Source: an uncultured Mucilaginibacter sp. (lineage in GTDB: Bacteria > Bacteroidota > Bacteroidia > Sphingobacteriales > Sphingobacteriaceae). From it: 7,334 bases of DNA. The notes under the pieces are model-generated. The model had not been told where the DNA came from and did no database searches. It worked only from the letters and a program-made list of their open reading frames with translations. The translations under genes and the position numbers were made by a program. Where the stretch lies: assembly GCA_903885865.1 (NCBI GenBank), contig CAISKH010000408.1, positions 1 through 7,334 of the forward strand, written 5' to 3'. Below, piece after piece: positions 1-7,173 of this stretch. Numbering within the stretch: the stretch's first letter is position 1; each line of letters opens with the position of its first letter.

Positions 1-856
1 CCTGTGCTTTTTGCAAAAAGTTAGTTAATCGCTCGCGCAAGGCAGTACCTTTTGGCAGCCATAACGGCAAGCCCATACCCACTTTTTCAGAGAAGGCAAA
101 TAACTCCAGTTCCTTACCTAACTTACGGTGATCGCGTTTTTTGGCTTCTTCCAGTAAATGCAGGTAATCTGTCAACTCGCTTGCTTTGGGGAAAGTTACG
201 CCATAAATGCGGGTTAACTGTTTCCGACTTTCATCGCCGCGCCAGTAGGCCCCGGCAACGCTCATCAGCTTAACAGCTTTTATAAAGCCCGTATTGGGTA
301 TATGCGGCCCGCGGCAAAGATCGGTAAAGTTGCCTTGTGTATATAGCGTGATAGAACCATCAGCCAGGTCTTTGATCAGGTCGAGCTTATACTCATCGCC
401 CTTTTCAGTAAAATACGCTAAAGCATCGGCCTTGCTTATAGGCTTGCGGTTAAATTCTTCTTTGGCCCTTGACAGCTCAATTATTTTATCTTCAATTTTT
501 TTGAACTCGTCTGAGGAAAATTCGCGGTCGCCAAAATCAACATCATAATAGAAACCGGTTTCAATAGCCGGGCCTATACCGAATTTGGTGCCCGGATAAA
601 GCGCTTCCAAAGCCTCGGCCATTAAGTGTGCCGATGAATGCCAGAAGGTTGCTTTACCTTTAACATCGTTCCAGGTTAATAATTTAACGTGCGCATCTTT
701 TTCAATGGCACGGCCGGCATCCCAAACCTCGCCATCAACTTCGGCGGCTAATACGTTACGTGCTAATCCTTCGGAGATAGACATCGCTATCTGCATGGAA
801 GTGACCCCTTTGTCGTACTGACGAACGGATCCATCAGGGAGAGTAATATTAATCAT
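1..856 (-). CDS. thrS: Threonyl-tRNA synthetase, N-terminal part (3' end beyond window)
   Basis: Charges tRNA-Thr with threonine in the cytoplasm and removes mischarged serine. 285 full codons are visible of a usual length near 640, so the gene is cut by the window edge and not broken. Seen in the translation: an N-terminal TGS domain (about residues 1-61, opening MINITLPDGS); the editing (SAD) domain with its metal/catalytic motifs H73-S-S-A-H77 and C181-R-G-P-H185; the linker R241-D-H-R-K; then the beginning of the class II catalytic domain. The catalytic-domain zinc ligands and motifs 2 and 3 lie outside. The start is well fixed: the codon directly before the ATG is an in-frame TAG, and the next residues match the family N-terminus. 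No Shine-Dalgarno is visible, which is normal in Bacteroidota. A 484-bp spacer with its own promoter candidate separates it from the upstream operon, so it is probably transcribed independently. Confidence 0.97.
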   Translation of the reverse strand, partial: MINITLPDGSVRQYDKGVTSMQIAMSISEGLARNVLAAEVDGEVWDAGRAIEKDAHVKLLTWNDVKGKATFWHSSAHLMAEALEALYPGTKFGIGPAIETGFYYDVDFGDREFSSDEFKKIEDKIIELSRAKEEFNRKPISKADALAYFTEKGDEYKLDLIKDLADGSITLYTQGNFTDLCRGPHIPNTGFIKAVKLMSVAGAYWRGDESRKQLTRIYGVTFPKASELTDYLHLLEEAKKRDHRKLGKELELFAFSEKVGMGLPLWLPKGTALRERLTNFLQKAQ

Positions 857-885
857 CTACAACTATGATTTGGCCCCTCTCTAAA

Positions 886-906
886 TCTCTCCCCGGTAGG
901 GAGAGA
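886..906 (-). other. Hairpin in the thrS leader
   Basis: A perfect 8-bp inverted repeat, TCTCTCCC / GGGAGAGA with a 5-base loop, ends 29 bases before the thrS ATG and would lie in the 5' untranslated RNA. It is followed by another purine-rich GAGAGGGG stretch. No U-run follows, so it is not a terminator. It could be a regulatory leader stem or simply a remnant of a GC-rich spacer repeat of the same style as the element at 1106-1217. The stem is seen; any role is inference. Confidence 0.5.
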
Positions 907-924
907 CTTAAATAAAGCCGGTTT

Positions 925-955
925 AAAAAATATTTTTTTATTCGATCACCTACAA
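925..955 (-). promoter_or_regulatory. thrS: Candidate thrS promoter (Bacteroidota type)
   Basis: On the minus strand, TTG (955-953) is followed after 20 bases by TATTTTTT (932-925), which matches the Bacteroidota -7 consensus TAnnTTTG at all fixed positions except the final G. Spacing fits the described TTG-N17-23-TAnnTTTG arrangement. Transcription would start near 918, giving a leader of about 60 nt that contains the hairpin at 886-906. The region is very AT-rich, so a chance match is possible. Confidence 0.4.
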
Positions 956-962
956 TGTGATC
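944..962. promoter_or_regulatory. Dyad GATCAC-N7-GTGATC, possible operator
   Basis: A perfect 6-bp inverted repeat with a 7-base centre covers the TTG box of the candidate thrS promoter. That position would suit a repressor or activator site. The half-site GTGAT also occurs in the repeats at 7132-7324, but the full GTGATTCA unit is not present here. No regulator can be named. Confidence 0.3.
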
Positions 963-1042
963 TTATTTTGAGTGGCGAAAATACGATTATTTTGGGATTG
1001 TTGGGTTAGAGTGTAAGGAAGATTTTAAAATGAGCGGCGGAC

Positions 1043-1223
1043 TGTGCGATTCAACTCTCGAGAGTAATGGCCTATGAAAAGATAGATTGGCACTTTGCAA
1101 GTCAAATTCCCTCCCCATGGGAGGGGTGCGGCTGCCAGAGCAAAAATGGCAGGGAGGGGTTTATGCGCCATGCTTTTGCAAATAAACCCCTCCCTACACC
1201 CTCCCAGGGGAGGGAATCGCACA
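1043..1223. repeat. Nested GC-rich palindromic spacer element (REP/MITE-like)
   Basis: This non-coding element is built from several inverted repeats. Outer pair: TGTGCGATTC at 1043-1052 and its exact complement at 1214-1223. Next pair: 1106-1128 (ATTCCCTCCCCATGGGAGGGGTG, two indels) and its near-complement 1197-1217; each arm is itself palindromic. Inner pair: a perfect 14-bp stem AGGGAGGGGTTTAT (1151-1164) / ATAAACCCCTCCCT (1182-1195) with a 17-base loop. A small side stem, CTGCCA (1132-1137) / TGGCAG (1147-1152), sits between. A 12-bp perfect palindrome ACTCTCGAGAGT lies at 1054-1065. Short reading frames across it on both strands are products of the repeats, not genes. I believe similar GC-rich palindromes recur in spacers of Sphingobacteriaceae; copy number cannot be tested here. 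It lies 3' of the operon and could fold strongly in its RNA, but no U-run follows. Confidence 0.75.
1187..1205 (-). other. Putative G-quadruplex motif
   Basis: The minus strand reads GGG-A-GGG-TGTA-GGG-A-GGGG, four G-tracts with loops of 1, 4 and 1 bases, which meets the standard G3+N1-7 pattern. It lies inside the palindromic element and on the strand that would be RNA downstream of the 1341-4118 gene. Its G-tracts also pair with C-tracts of the same element, so hairpin and quadruplex folding would compete. The pattern is seen; folding is inferred. Confidence 0.45.
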
Positions 1224-1340
1224 AGCCAGCGCTTTTAAATACCTATTTAAACAAATAAATTAATTTTTTTTTATCCTGTCCAATGATAGCCTATTACTCT
1301 GTCAAGAGGGGAACTTACTATAATGCTAAATCTTTCACGT
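1224..1340. other. AT-rich spacer 3' of the operon, no gene
   Basis: The stretch between the operon's last stop codon and the palindromic element holds no credible reading frame. It contains a perfect AT-only inverted repeat TTTAAATA-CC-TATTTAAA (1234-1251) and a run of nine or more T on the plus strand near 1265. In the direction of operon transcription that run is A-rich, so no intrinsic terminator is evident. How the operon ends is not visible. Confidence 0.5.
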
Positions 1341-4118
1341 CTACTTCTGTACCGCGGTTCCCTTTATCTGTTGCCGTTTATAACCCAAATCCCCGTTCAT
1401 ATCAATGCCTTCCATCACCAGCGTGTAATCAACAGGTTTATCGGCGCTGAAAAATGAAACGGTGGCCTTGCCCGCCTTATCGGTAATTACCTGCGGCGCC
1501 CAATGGATGGTAGAGCGCATATCGGTGCCGGGGGCTATAGTTTGGTTTTTAACGGTATACCGCGGGCGGTAAAAATCTTTGGGCAGGGTAAATGGTAGGG
1601 GTTTATAGAGGTAAGTTCCGGCTGTTAACTTCATCCACGGGCCTTTTTTTGAGCGGGTGGTTACCTCTATCCAGGCATCGAAACCATTAAACCATACTTC
1701 AAGCCCCGTAATATCCTCGGCCGAAAAATAATCAAGGTAAGCATCCAGGAACTGACGCCTGTCATGAATTAGCTGCACCCAGGCCGGAATACGTTTGACC
1801 GTGGGTGTTGGACTATAATAGTCAAATACGTTTATGCCATCAAAATTAAAAACTACGATCTCATATTCATTTATTTTATAGCTCATTCTAAGTGCTGGTC
1901 CTCCCATAGAAACCCTTCCTAAAGTAAATCCCTTTACATTTTTTTCAAGCAATTGCCGAAGGCTCATTTTTCCCGCTTTTAACAGGTCTTGTTCATCCAA
2001 TACTACATCAGGATCACCTGCAATATCTTTGTCGACTTTAGAGCCCTTTACTACCTTTTTTTCCTTTATTATTACCTCCTTTAACAAATTACCTTGCCCG
2101 CGGTAGGCTGCTTCTGCCTTTATCTGCGCCGCTTTAGTGCTGCCATTATTAAGTAAAACTGTATCGCTATTTACATACCAGGGAGTTTGTTTGATGCTAT
2201 CTGTTGCAAACCGTGGCGGCTTAAACTCGTTCATTATTTCTACGCCTACATTATTGCTATTACCATTTTTATTTCTTGCCTGTATTTTAAATTCTGCCGT
2301 ATCAACCGGAAAAAAGCCTTTAAAAATAAATTGCCCGTCCTTGCCGGTGATCATAGTCTTAACCTCCTGCGGTTTTCTTGAAAAAAGCAATACTTCCGAA
2401 CCCTCAACTGGTTTATTCAATACATTGGTCACCTTTCCCTGTACAATATATACCGGCTCGGCGGGATATTTAGGTTGCTGTATAACCGGGTTAAAAATGG
2501 CTTTCCAGTCATACCCCACCCATCCTTGTGTTAATAATAAATTGTCCAGTTCAGTTATTTTTTGCGGGTTAATGCCTTCGAAATAATAACCCGGTTCCTC
2601 CACGTTTCCTTTCAGATCGGATGTAAGCAACAGGTTGCTGATAATACTGCTGTTTGTACTATCGGCCCTTACCTGCGAATTATCCGTTACCGCCACCGAG
2701 AAACTGCCGCGCATGGGTTTGCCGTCCTTATCTTTTACGGTTATTGCCAGCGCAATGCTATCCCTTATGCCGTAATTGGGTTTATGCGCTGTTACGCTTA
2801 TCTGCAGGTAATCGTTATGGTCAATATAAACAACGCGTTCATTTAAAGGCTGATTGGTATTGTTCAATAAAGTAAAATGCGCGATCCCTGATGGGAACAT
2901 ATCTTTGGCTATCACTTTTCTTGTCGTAATTCCTTTAAAATTTATTAATGAGGTGTAACAAACCAACCCTCTTGTAAGGCCTATGAGATAAAAGCTGGAG
3001 TTTGCGCTAAGTAAGTCGGCGGTTGCAGTCAATACCACTTCCAGCGAATCTTTTCCTTTGGGGTTTATCCGCATGATTGTTCCGGTTGGATTCACTATCG
3101 GCAGTGGATAAGTTTTAGTGACATTGCCGGGTAAGGTGACCTTAGCAGTATAGCTTTCACCAGCCTGCGGTGTCAGCTCAAAATTTCCCATGCCTTTGTG
3201 GGTTGATTTAAACGCGGCTATTTCCTGTTGTTTATTGTTAAATATTTTGCCGCTTATTTCTGTCGACTTGCCGTCCTCGCCTATAGCTTTGAACCCGACC
3301 TTTGTTGCTATTCCGGCAACCAAATGTCCCCCTTCGGGCATAAATTGCACATCGGTATTTTCTGCCCGGTTCAGTATTACGGGTATGGTTAGTTTCGCGG
3401 TATCAGCCCCCTTACCTGTTTCCTGTACCTGTATCGAAAGATTTTTGATAGCTGTTTTATCGGCAAGGTCAAAGTTCACATCCATGGTGCCGTCCATGCC
3501 GGTAGTGGCTTTGTCTTTAAACAGGTTATGCCTGCCGCTCATTATCTTTAGCTGCATCTCTTTCAGCCGGAGTGGTTTTCTATCCAACCCGGTGAAAAGG
3601 ATGTTTGCTGATATTTTATCTTTATCAGCCCCGCTTTGCAGTTTAAAGTTTGCTTTTACCAATGTCGAGCCGCTTAGCGCCGATATATAAATACTCTTTT
3701 TAAACACATAATCCTCACCAAAATTGAGCATCCAGTTGGTATAGGCGCGTAAGGTATAACTGCCTTCGGGGAACATTTTTTCATCAAGCGCCATATCGCC
3801 CCAGCTTATGCCGGAGGTAAGCGGAACCAGTATCCGTTTTACGCTGGTACCGTTGCTGTTATCCAGTTCTACATACAGCAGCCCGCTCCTTAATGATGGT
3901 TTTAAAAAATCGGCATTCAGCAAATAGGCTTTAAAACGCAAGGTATCGCCAAGGGTATAGTAAGGTTTGTCTAATTGCAGGTACAGTTTTTCTATCGGCA
4001 ACCTGTCGCGCATACCGGCTACGGCCGTAAGTGTCGTCATCAGGCCGCTGTTTACCTGTGCAAAGGCAGTAGCGGATAGTAAGCATAATGCGCAATATAT
4101 AACAACTATTGTTTTCAT
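1341..4118 (-). CDS. Secreted MG2 / carboxypeptidase-regulatory / plug-like protein, downstream paralogue
   Basis: A 925-residue exported protein of unknown function. Signal peptide residues 1-20 (cleavage after AFA, before Q21), no lipobox. Then an MG2-like macroglobulin domain (about 42-148, with IEKLYLQLDKPYY and TNWMLNFGEDY), further beta-sandwich segments (about 150-520), the Bacteroidota motif LLLTQGW ending at W533, a carboxypeptidase-regulatory-like domain (about 556-625), a degenerate TonB-plug-like segment (708-822: DEQDLLKAGKM, FDGI, AEDITGLEV, VTTR) and a C-terminal macroglobulin-like beta domain (RSTIHW, TDKAGKATVSFF). There is no outer-membrane barrel, no CxEQ thioester motif, and about 600 fewer residues than typical bacterial alpha-2-macroglobulins. 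Its ATG overlaps the TGA of the upstream paralogue as ATGA, so it is co-transcribed and probably translationally coupled. Likely periplasmic or outer-membrane associated. Often annotated in this phylum as a carboxypeptidase-like regulatory or plug domain protein; that label does not give a role. Confidence 0.95.
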   Translation of the reverse strand: MKTIVVIYCALCLLSATAFAQVNSGLMTTLTAVAGMRDRLPIEKLYLQLDKPYYTLGDTLRFKAYLLNADFLKPSLRSGLLYVELDNSNGTSVKRILVPLTSGISWGDMALDEKMFPEGSYTLRAYTNWMLNFGEDYVFKKSIYISALSGSTLVKANFKLQSGADKDKISANILFTGLDRKPLRLKEMQLKIMSGRHNLFKDKATTGMDGTMDVNFDLADKTAIKNLSIQVQETGKGADTAKLTIPVILNRAENTDVQFMPEGGHLVAGIATKVGFKAIGEDGKSTEISGKIFNNKQQEIAAFKSTHKGMGNFELTPQAGESYTAKVTLPGNVTKTYPLPIVNPTGTIMRINPKGKDSLEVVLTATADLLSANSSFYLIGLTRGLVCYTSLINFKGITTRKVIAKDMFPSGIAHFTLLNNTNQPLNERVVYIDHNDYLQISVTAHKPNYGIRDSIALAITVKDKDGKPMRGSFSVAVTDNSQVRADSTNSSIISNLLLTSDLKGNVEEPGYYFEGINPQKITELDNLLLTQGWVGYDWKAIFNPVIQQPKYPAEPVYIVQGKVTNVLNKPVEGSEVLLFSRKPQEVKTMITGKDGQFIFKGFFPVDTAEFKIQARNKNGNSNNVGVEIMNEFKPPRFATDSIKQTPWYVNSDTVLLNNGSTKAAQIKAEAAYRGQGNLLKEVIIKEKKVVKGSKVDKDIAGDPDVVLDEQDLLKAGKMSLRQLLEKNVKGFTLGRVSMGGPALRMSYKINEYEIVVFNFDGINVFDYYSPTPTVKRIPAWVQLIHDRRQFLDAYLDYFSAEDITGLEVWFNGFDAWIEVTTRSKKGPWMKLTAGTYLYKPLPFTLPKDFYRPRYTVKNQTIAPGTDMRSTIHWAPQVITDKAGKATVSFFSADKPVDYTLVMEGIDMNGDLGYKRQQIKGTAVQK

Positions 4119-7018
4119 TTCGCCGTTGTTGTTGGTGCCACTTTTATTTTCTGTCTGCTATAGCCAAAACCACCGTTAAGGTCGGTGCCTTCCAATACCA
4201 CGGTATAGTCCGCAGGTTTATCGGCACTGAAAAAGGAGACCGTTGCCTTGCCATCCTTATCTGTAATAACATCGGGTTCCCAATAGATGGTGGAGCGCAG
4301 GTCGGTACCTATGGCGGAAGTTACGTTTTTAATGGTATAGCGCGGGCGGTAAAAATCTTTGGATATAATGAACGATAAAGGTTTATAAAGGTAAGTGCCG
4401 GGAGTTAATTTCATAAATGGCCCCTTGCCCGCGCGGGTGGTGATCTCTATATAAGCTATTGAATTGCCAACTAATGCGTTTAGAATAGGTTCCAGGGCAG
4501 AGGTACTATAATTCGCATTGAATTGTGTGTTAAACATTACCTCAACACCGGTAATGTCCTCGGCGGTAAAATAGTCCAGGTAGTGCTTAAGATAATTATA
4601 GCGGTCTTGCACGTCCCATGGCCCTAAACGTTGTAGGTTCAATGGTACCATCGGCAGGGGCGGAGCGTAAAATTGATTTACATCTATTCCGTCAAATACA
4701 AAATGGATCATTTTGTCAATCAGCACATAACTTATTGGTAAACTTCTGTTTACACAAGGCCATGGCATAGGTGGACTCGCACCAGGACGTGGGACCCTAT
4801 CGCAGCTTGGACAAGGTACCCACATGCCGCCTTTAGGCAGAAACCCTTTAACATGCTGCGCAAGGAAGTCCTCTAAGGTCATTTTGCCTGCCTTCAGCAT
4901 GTCCTGTTCATCAAACACCTGGTCGGCCTCGCCCGGGCCGTTCAGATTTTTTGAACCTTTTACTATTTTTTTTTCTTTGATAGTCACTTCTTTAAGCAGT
5001 CTTCCCTCGCCTCGCAGTGTTGCCTGTGCATGCTCCTGTGCCGCCTTGGTGCTTGAATTGTTTAACGATACCGTATCACTGTTTACATACCAGGGCATTA
5101 CCAGCCCGGCATCCGGGAAAACAGGCGGCTTAAACTCGCCCAGCATCTCTATCCCCACATCAAAACTTTTGCCGGCTTTGTTCCTTGCCTGAATTTTAAA
5201 CTCGGCGGTATCTATGGGAAACAATCCTTTAAAAACAAACACCCCGTCCTTATCGGTCATGGTTTCCTTTACCAGCTCAGGTTTTCTTGAAAACAGTACC
5301 ACATCCGATTTCTCCACGCCTTTGTTGAGCACATTGGTTACCTTCCCCTGTACAATAAACTCCGGCTCTGCTGTGAATTTGGGTTGCTGAACAATAGGGT
5401 TAAAAATAGCTTTCCAGTCGTAACCCACCCAGCCCTGGGTTAAAAGTAGGTTATCTAAAGCTATCGCTTTATTACTGCCACTTTCAAAATACCAGCCCGG
5501 CTCCTCTACGGTCCCTTTCAAATCAGAGGTCATTAGCAGGTTACTGATGATAGTACTGCCCGCGCTGTCTGTTTTTACCTGGCTGTCGTCGGTTACTGCC
5601 AACGAGAAGTTACCTTTAACCGGTTTGCCTGCGTTATCTTTTACGGTTATGGCTAAAGCGATGCTGTCCCTTATTGTATAATTGGGCTTACTGCTTGCAA
5701 TGCTTACCTGCAGGTTATCATTATGGGCTATATAAACAATGCGCTCATTCAGCGCCTGGCTGGTATTGTTCAGCAAGGTAAAATGCGCGATACCGGTCGG
5801 GAACTGGTCCTTGCCGATCGTTTTTTTTATGGGTGAGCCTTTAAAGCTGATAGGTGCGGTATAGCAGATCAAACCCCTGGTTTGGGCGATGAGGTAATAA
5901 GTGCCGGATCCATTCAACAGGTCGGGTGTTGCATTTATGGTTACTTCCAATTGTTCGCCTTTGGCTTCTATCCGCAATGCCGTGCCGGTGGGGTTTACCA
6001 TTGGCAGGGGGTAGCTTTTTATGGTGTTCCCCGGCAGGTTAACTTTGGCCGAGTAGGTTTCCCCTGCCTGCGGCGTTAGCTCAAAACTGCCCATGCCTTT
6101 ATGGGTTGAAGCAAAAGCAACTATTTCCTGCCCCTTGCTACTATAAACCCTGCCACTGATGTTTGCCGCCTTGCCGTCTTCACTGATGGCTTTAAAGCCT
6201 ATTTTGGTTGGTATGCCCGCCACCATATTGCTCCCTTCGGGCATGAACTGTACATCGGTGTTTTCGGGGCGGTTCAAGGTTACTGGGATGGTTAAGGTGG
6301 AGGCCTGCTCGGCTCCTTTTCTGATCTCCTGCGCCTGTATGGATAGGTCTTTCACGTTTACATTTTCCGGCAGCTCAAAGTTAACGTCCATGCTGCCATC
6401 CATACCAGTTACGGCTTTGTCTTTGATCAGCGTATGCCGGCCGTTCATTACTTTGAGCTGCATATCTTTCAGCCGGAAGGGGTTTTTATCCAGCCCGGTA
6501 AAGCGAAGATTGGCGAATATCTTGTTCTTGTCGGCTTTAAAGGTGGCTTTTACCAGCGTGGAGCCGCTTAAGGCGGAGATATTGATGCTTTTTTTAAATA
6601 CATAATCCTCGCCAAAGTTGAGCATCCAGTTGGTATAGGCCCGCAATGTATAACTCCCTTCGGGGAAATCTTTTTCTACCAAGGCCATATCACCCCAGCT
6701 CAAACCCGATACCACGGGCACCATCATGCGTTTTACGCATTTATTGGCGTTATCATCCAGTTCTACATACAGCAAGCCGCTTTTTAACGAGGGTTTTAAA
6801 AAATCTGCGTTCAGCAAATAGGCTTTAAAGCGCAGTGTATCGCCTAAGGCATAATAGGGTTTATCTAATTGCAGGTAAAGCTTTTCAATGGGCATTCGGT
6901 CGCGCTGTCCCGCTACGGCGGACAGGGTGGTCATCAGCCCGCTGTTTACCTGTGCAAAAACAGAGGTGGCGAGTAAACATAATGCCGTTGCCAGGTATAT
7001 CATGGCTGTTTTTCTCAT
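4115..7018 (-). CDS. Secreted MG2 / carboxypeptidase-regulatory / plug-like protein, upstream paralogue with Cys-rich insert
   Basis: A 967-residue exported protein, first gene of a two-gene operon and close paralogue of its neighbour: 57 of 62 residues match from GLMTTL onward. Signal peptide 1-22 (VFA before Q23), no lipobox. The domain order is the same: MG2-like (about 44-150), beta-sandwich segments including DVQFMPEG, LLLTQGW ending at W530, carboxypeptidase-regulatory-like domain (about 553-625), plug-like segment (703-862: DEQDMLKAGKM, FDGI at 775-778, AEDITGVEV, ITTR) and a C-terminal macroglobulin-like domain (RSTIYW ending at W913, TDKDGKATVSFF). Two inserts relative to the neighbour both fall in the plug-like segment: a Pro/Cys-rich stretch (about 727-763, C736-P-S-C739 and C755) and 21 extra residues at about 831-854. 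No receptor barrel, thioester motif or type IX sorting tail is recognisable. Function is unknown; a structural, binding or envelope-assembly role is as plausible as protease inhibition. The ATG at 7018 is directly followed by the signal sequence; no Shine-Dalgarno is seen. Confidence 0.95.
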   Translation of the reverse strand: MRKTAMIYLATALCLLATSVFAQVNSGLMTTLSAVAGQRDRMPIEKLYLQLDKPYYALGDTLRFKAYLLNADFLKPSLKSGLLYVELDDNANKCVKRMMVPVVSGLSWGDMALVEKDFPEGSYTLRAYTNWMLNFGEDYVFKKSINISALSGSTLVKATFKADKNKIFANLRFTGLDKNPFRLKDMQLKVMNGRHTLIKDKAVTGMDGSMDVNFELPENVNVKDLSIQAQEIRKGAEQASTLTIPVTLNRPENTDVQFMPEGSNMVAGIPTKIGFKAISEDGKAANISGRVYSSKGQEIVAFASTHKGMGSFELTPQAGETYSAKVNLPGNTIKSYPLPMVNPTGTALRIEAKGEQLEVTINATPDLLNGSGTYYLIAQTRGLICYTAPISFKGSPIKKTIGKDQFPTGIAHFTLLNNTSQALNERIVYIAHNDNLQVSIASSKPNYTIRDSIALAITVKDNAGKPVKGNFSLAVTDDSQVKTDSAGSTIISNLLMTSDLKGTVEEPGWYFESGSNKAIALDNLLLTQGWVGYDWKAIFNPIVQQPKFTAEPEFIVQGKVTNVLNKGVEKSDVVLFSRKPELVKETMTDKDGVFVFKGLFPIDTAEFKIQARNKAGKSFDVGIEMLGEFKPPVFPDAGLVMPWYVNSDTVSLNNSSTKAAQEHAQATLRGEGRLLKEVTIKEKKIVKGSKNLNGPGEADQVFDEQDMLKAGKMTLEDFLAQHVKGFLPKGGMWVPCPSCDRVPRPGASPPMPWPCVNRSLPISYVLIDKMIHFVFDGIDVNQFYAPPLPMVPLNLQRLGPWDVQDRYNYLKHYLDYFTAEDITGVEVMFNTQFNANYSTSALEPILNALVGNSIAYIEITTRAGKGPFMKLTPGTYLYKPLSFIISKDFYRPRYTIKNVTSAIGTDLRSTIYWEPDVITDKDGKATVSFFSADKPADYTVVLEGTDLNGGFGYSRQKIKVAPTTTAK

Positions 7019-7173
7019 ATTGATAAGAGCAGGGCTTAGAATAAATATAACTGTTATATGCTAAATACTCAGAATAACAAAAACGGGGGGATAAAATGCA
7101 AACTTTTTTTAGGACGAGCCAGGGTCACCAGGTGATTCACAAAACTGATTCATGCCAAATTTCAAAAAAAATG
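7019..7173 (-). other. Leader/spacer upstream of the operon
   Basis: AT-rich non-coding DNA between the first operon gene and the promoter candidate. It contains an A/T tract, a GGGGGG run at 7085-7090, a perfect 11-base palindrome TCACCAGGTGA (7125-7135), and the first two GTGATTCA-type repeats. No reading frame of note is present on either strand. Confidence 0.4.

Noticed and set aside
52..548. Plus-strand reading frames of 73 and 84 codons
   Set aside because: They are antisense to thrS, whose minus-strand translation matches the family throughout including the HxxxH and CxxxH motifs.
886..906. T-box or E. coli-style anticodon-mimicking thrS leader
   Set aside because: The transcript-strand loop reads UACCG and has no threonine anticodon; there is no T-box sequence or terminator/antiterminator pair.
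1025..1258. Overlapping short reading frames of 63 and 65 codons on both strands
   Set aside because: They lie entirely on the palindromic repeat element; symmetric low-complexity translations and no credible start context.
1234..1275. Intrinsic terminator for the operon from the AT stem plus T-run
   Set aside because: The stem is AT-only and the T-run is on the plus strand, so it would not terminate the minus-strand transcript; no plus-strand gene ends here.
2137..6605. Several plus-strand frames of 60-166 codons
   Set aside because: All are antisense to the two large genes, and comparable frames appear at equivalent places in both paralogues, as expected for shadows of similar sequence.
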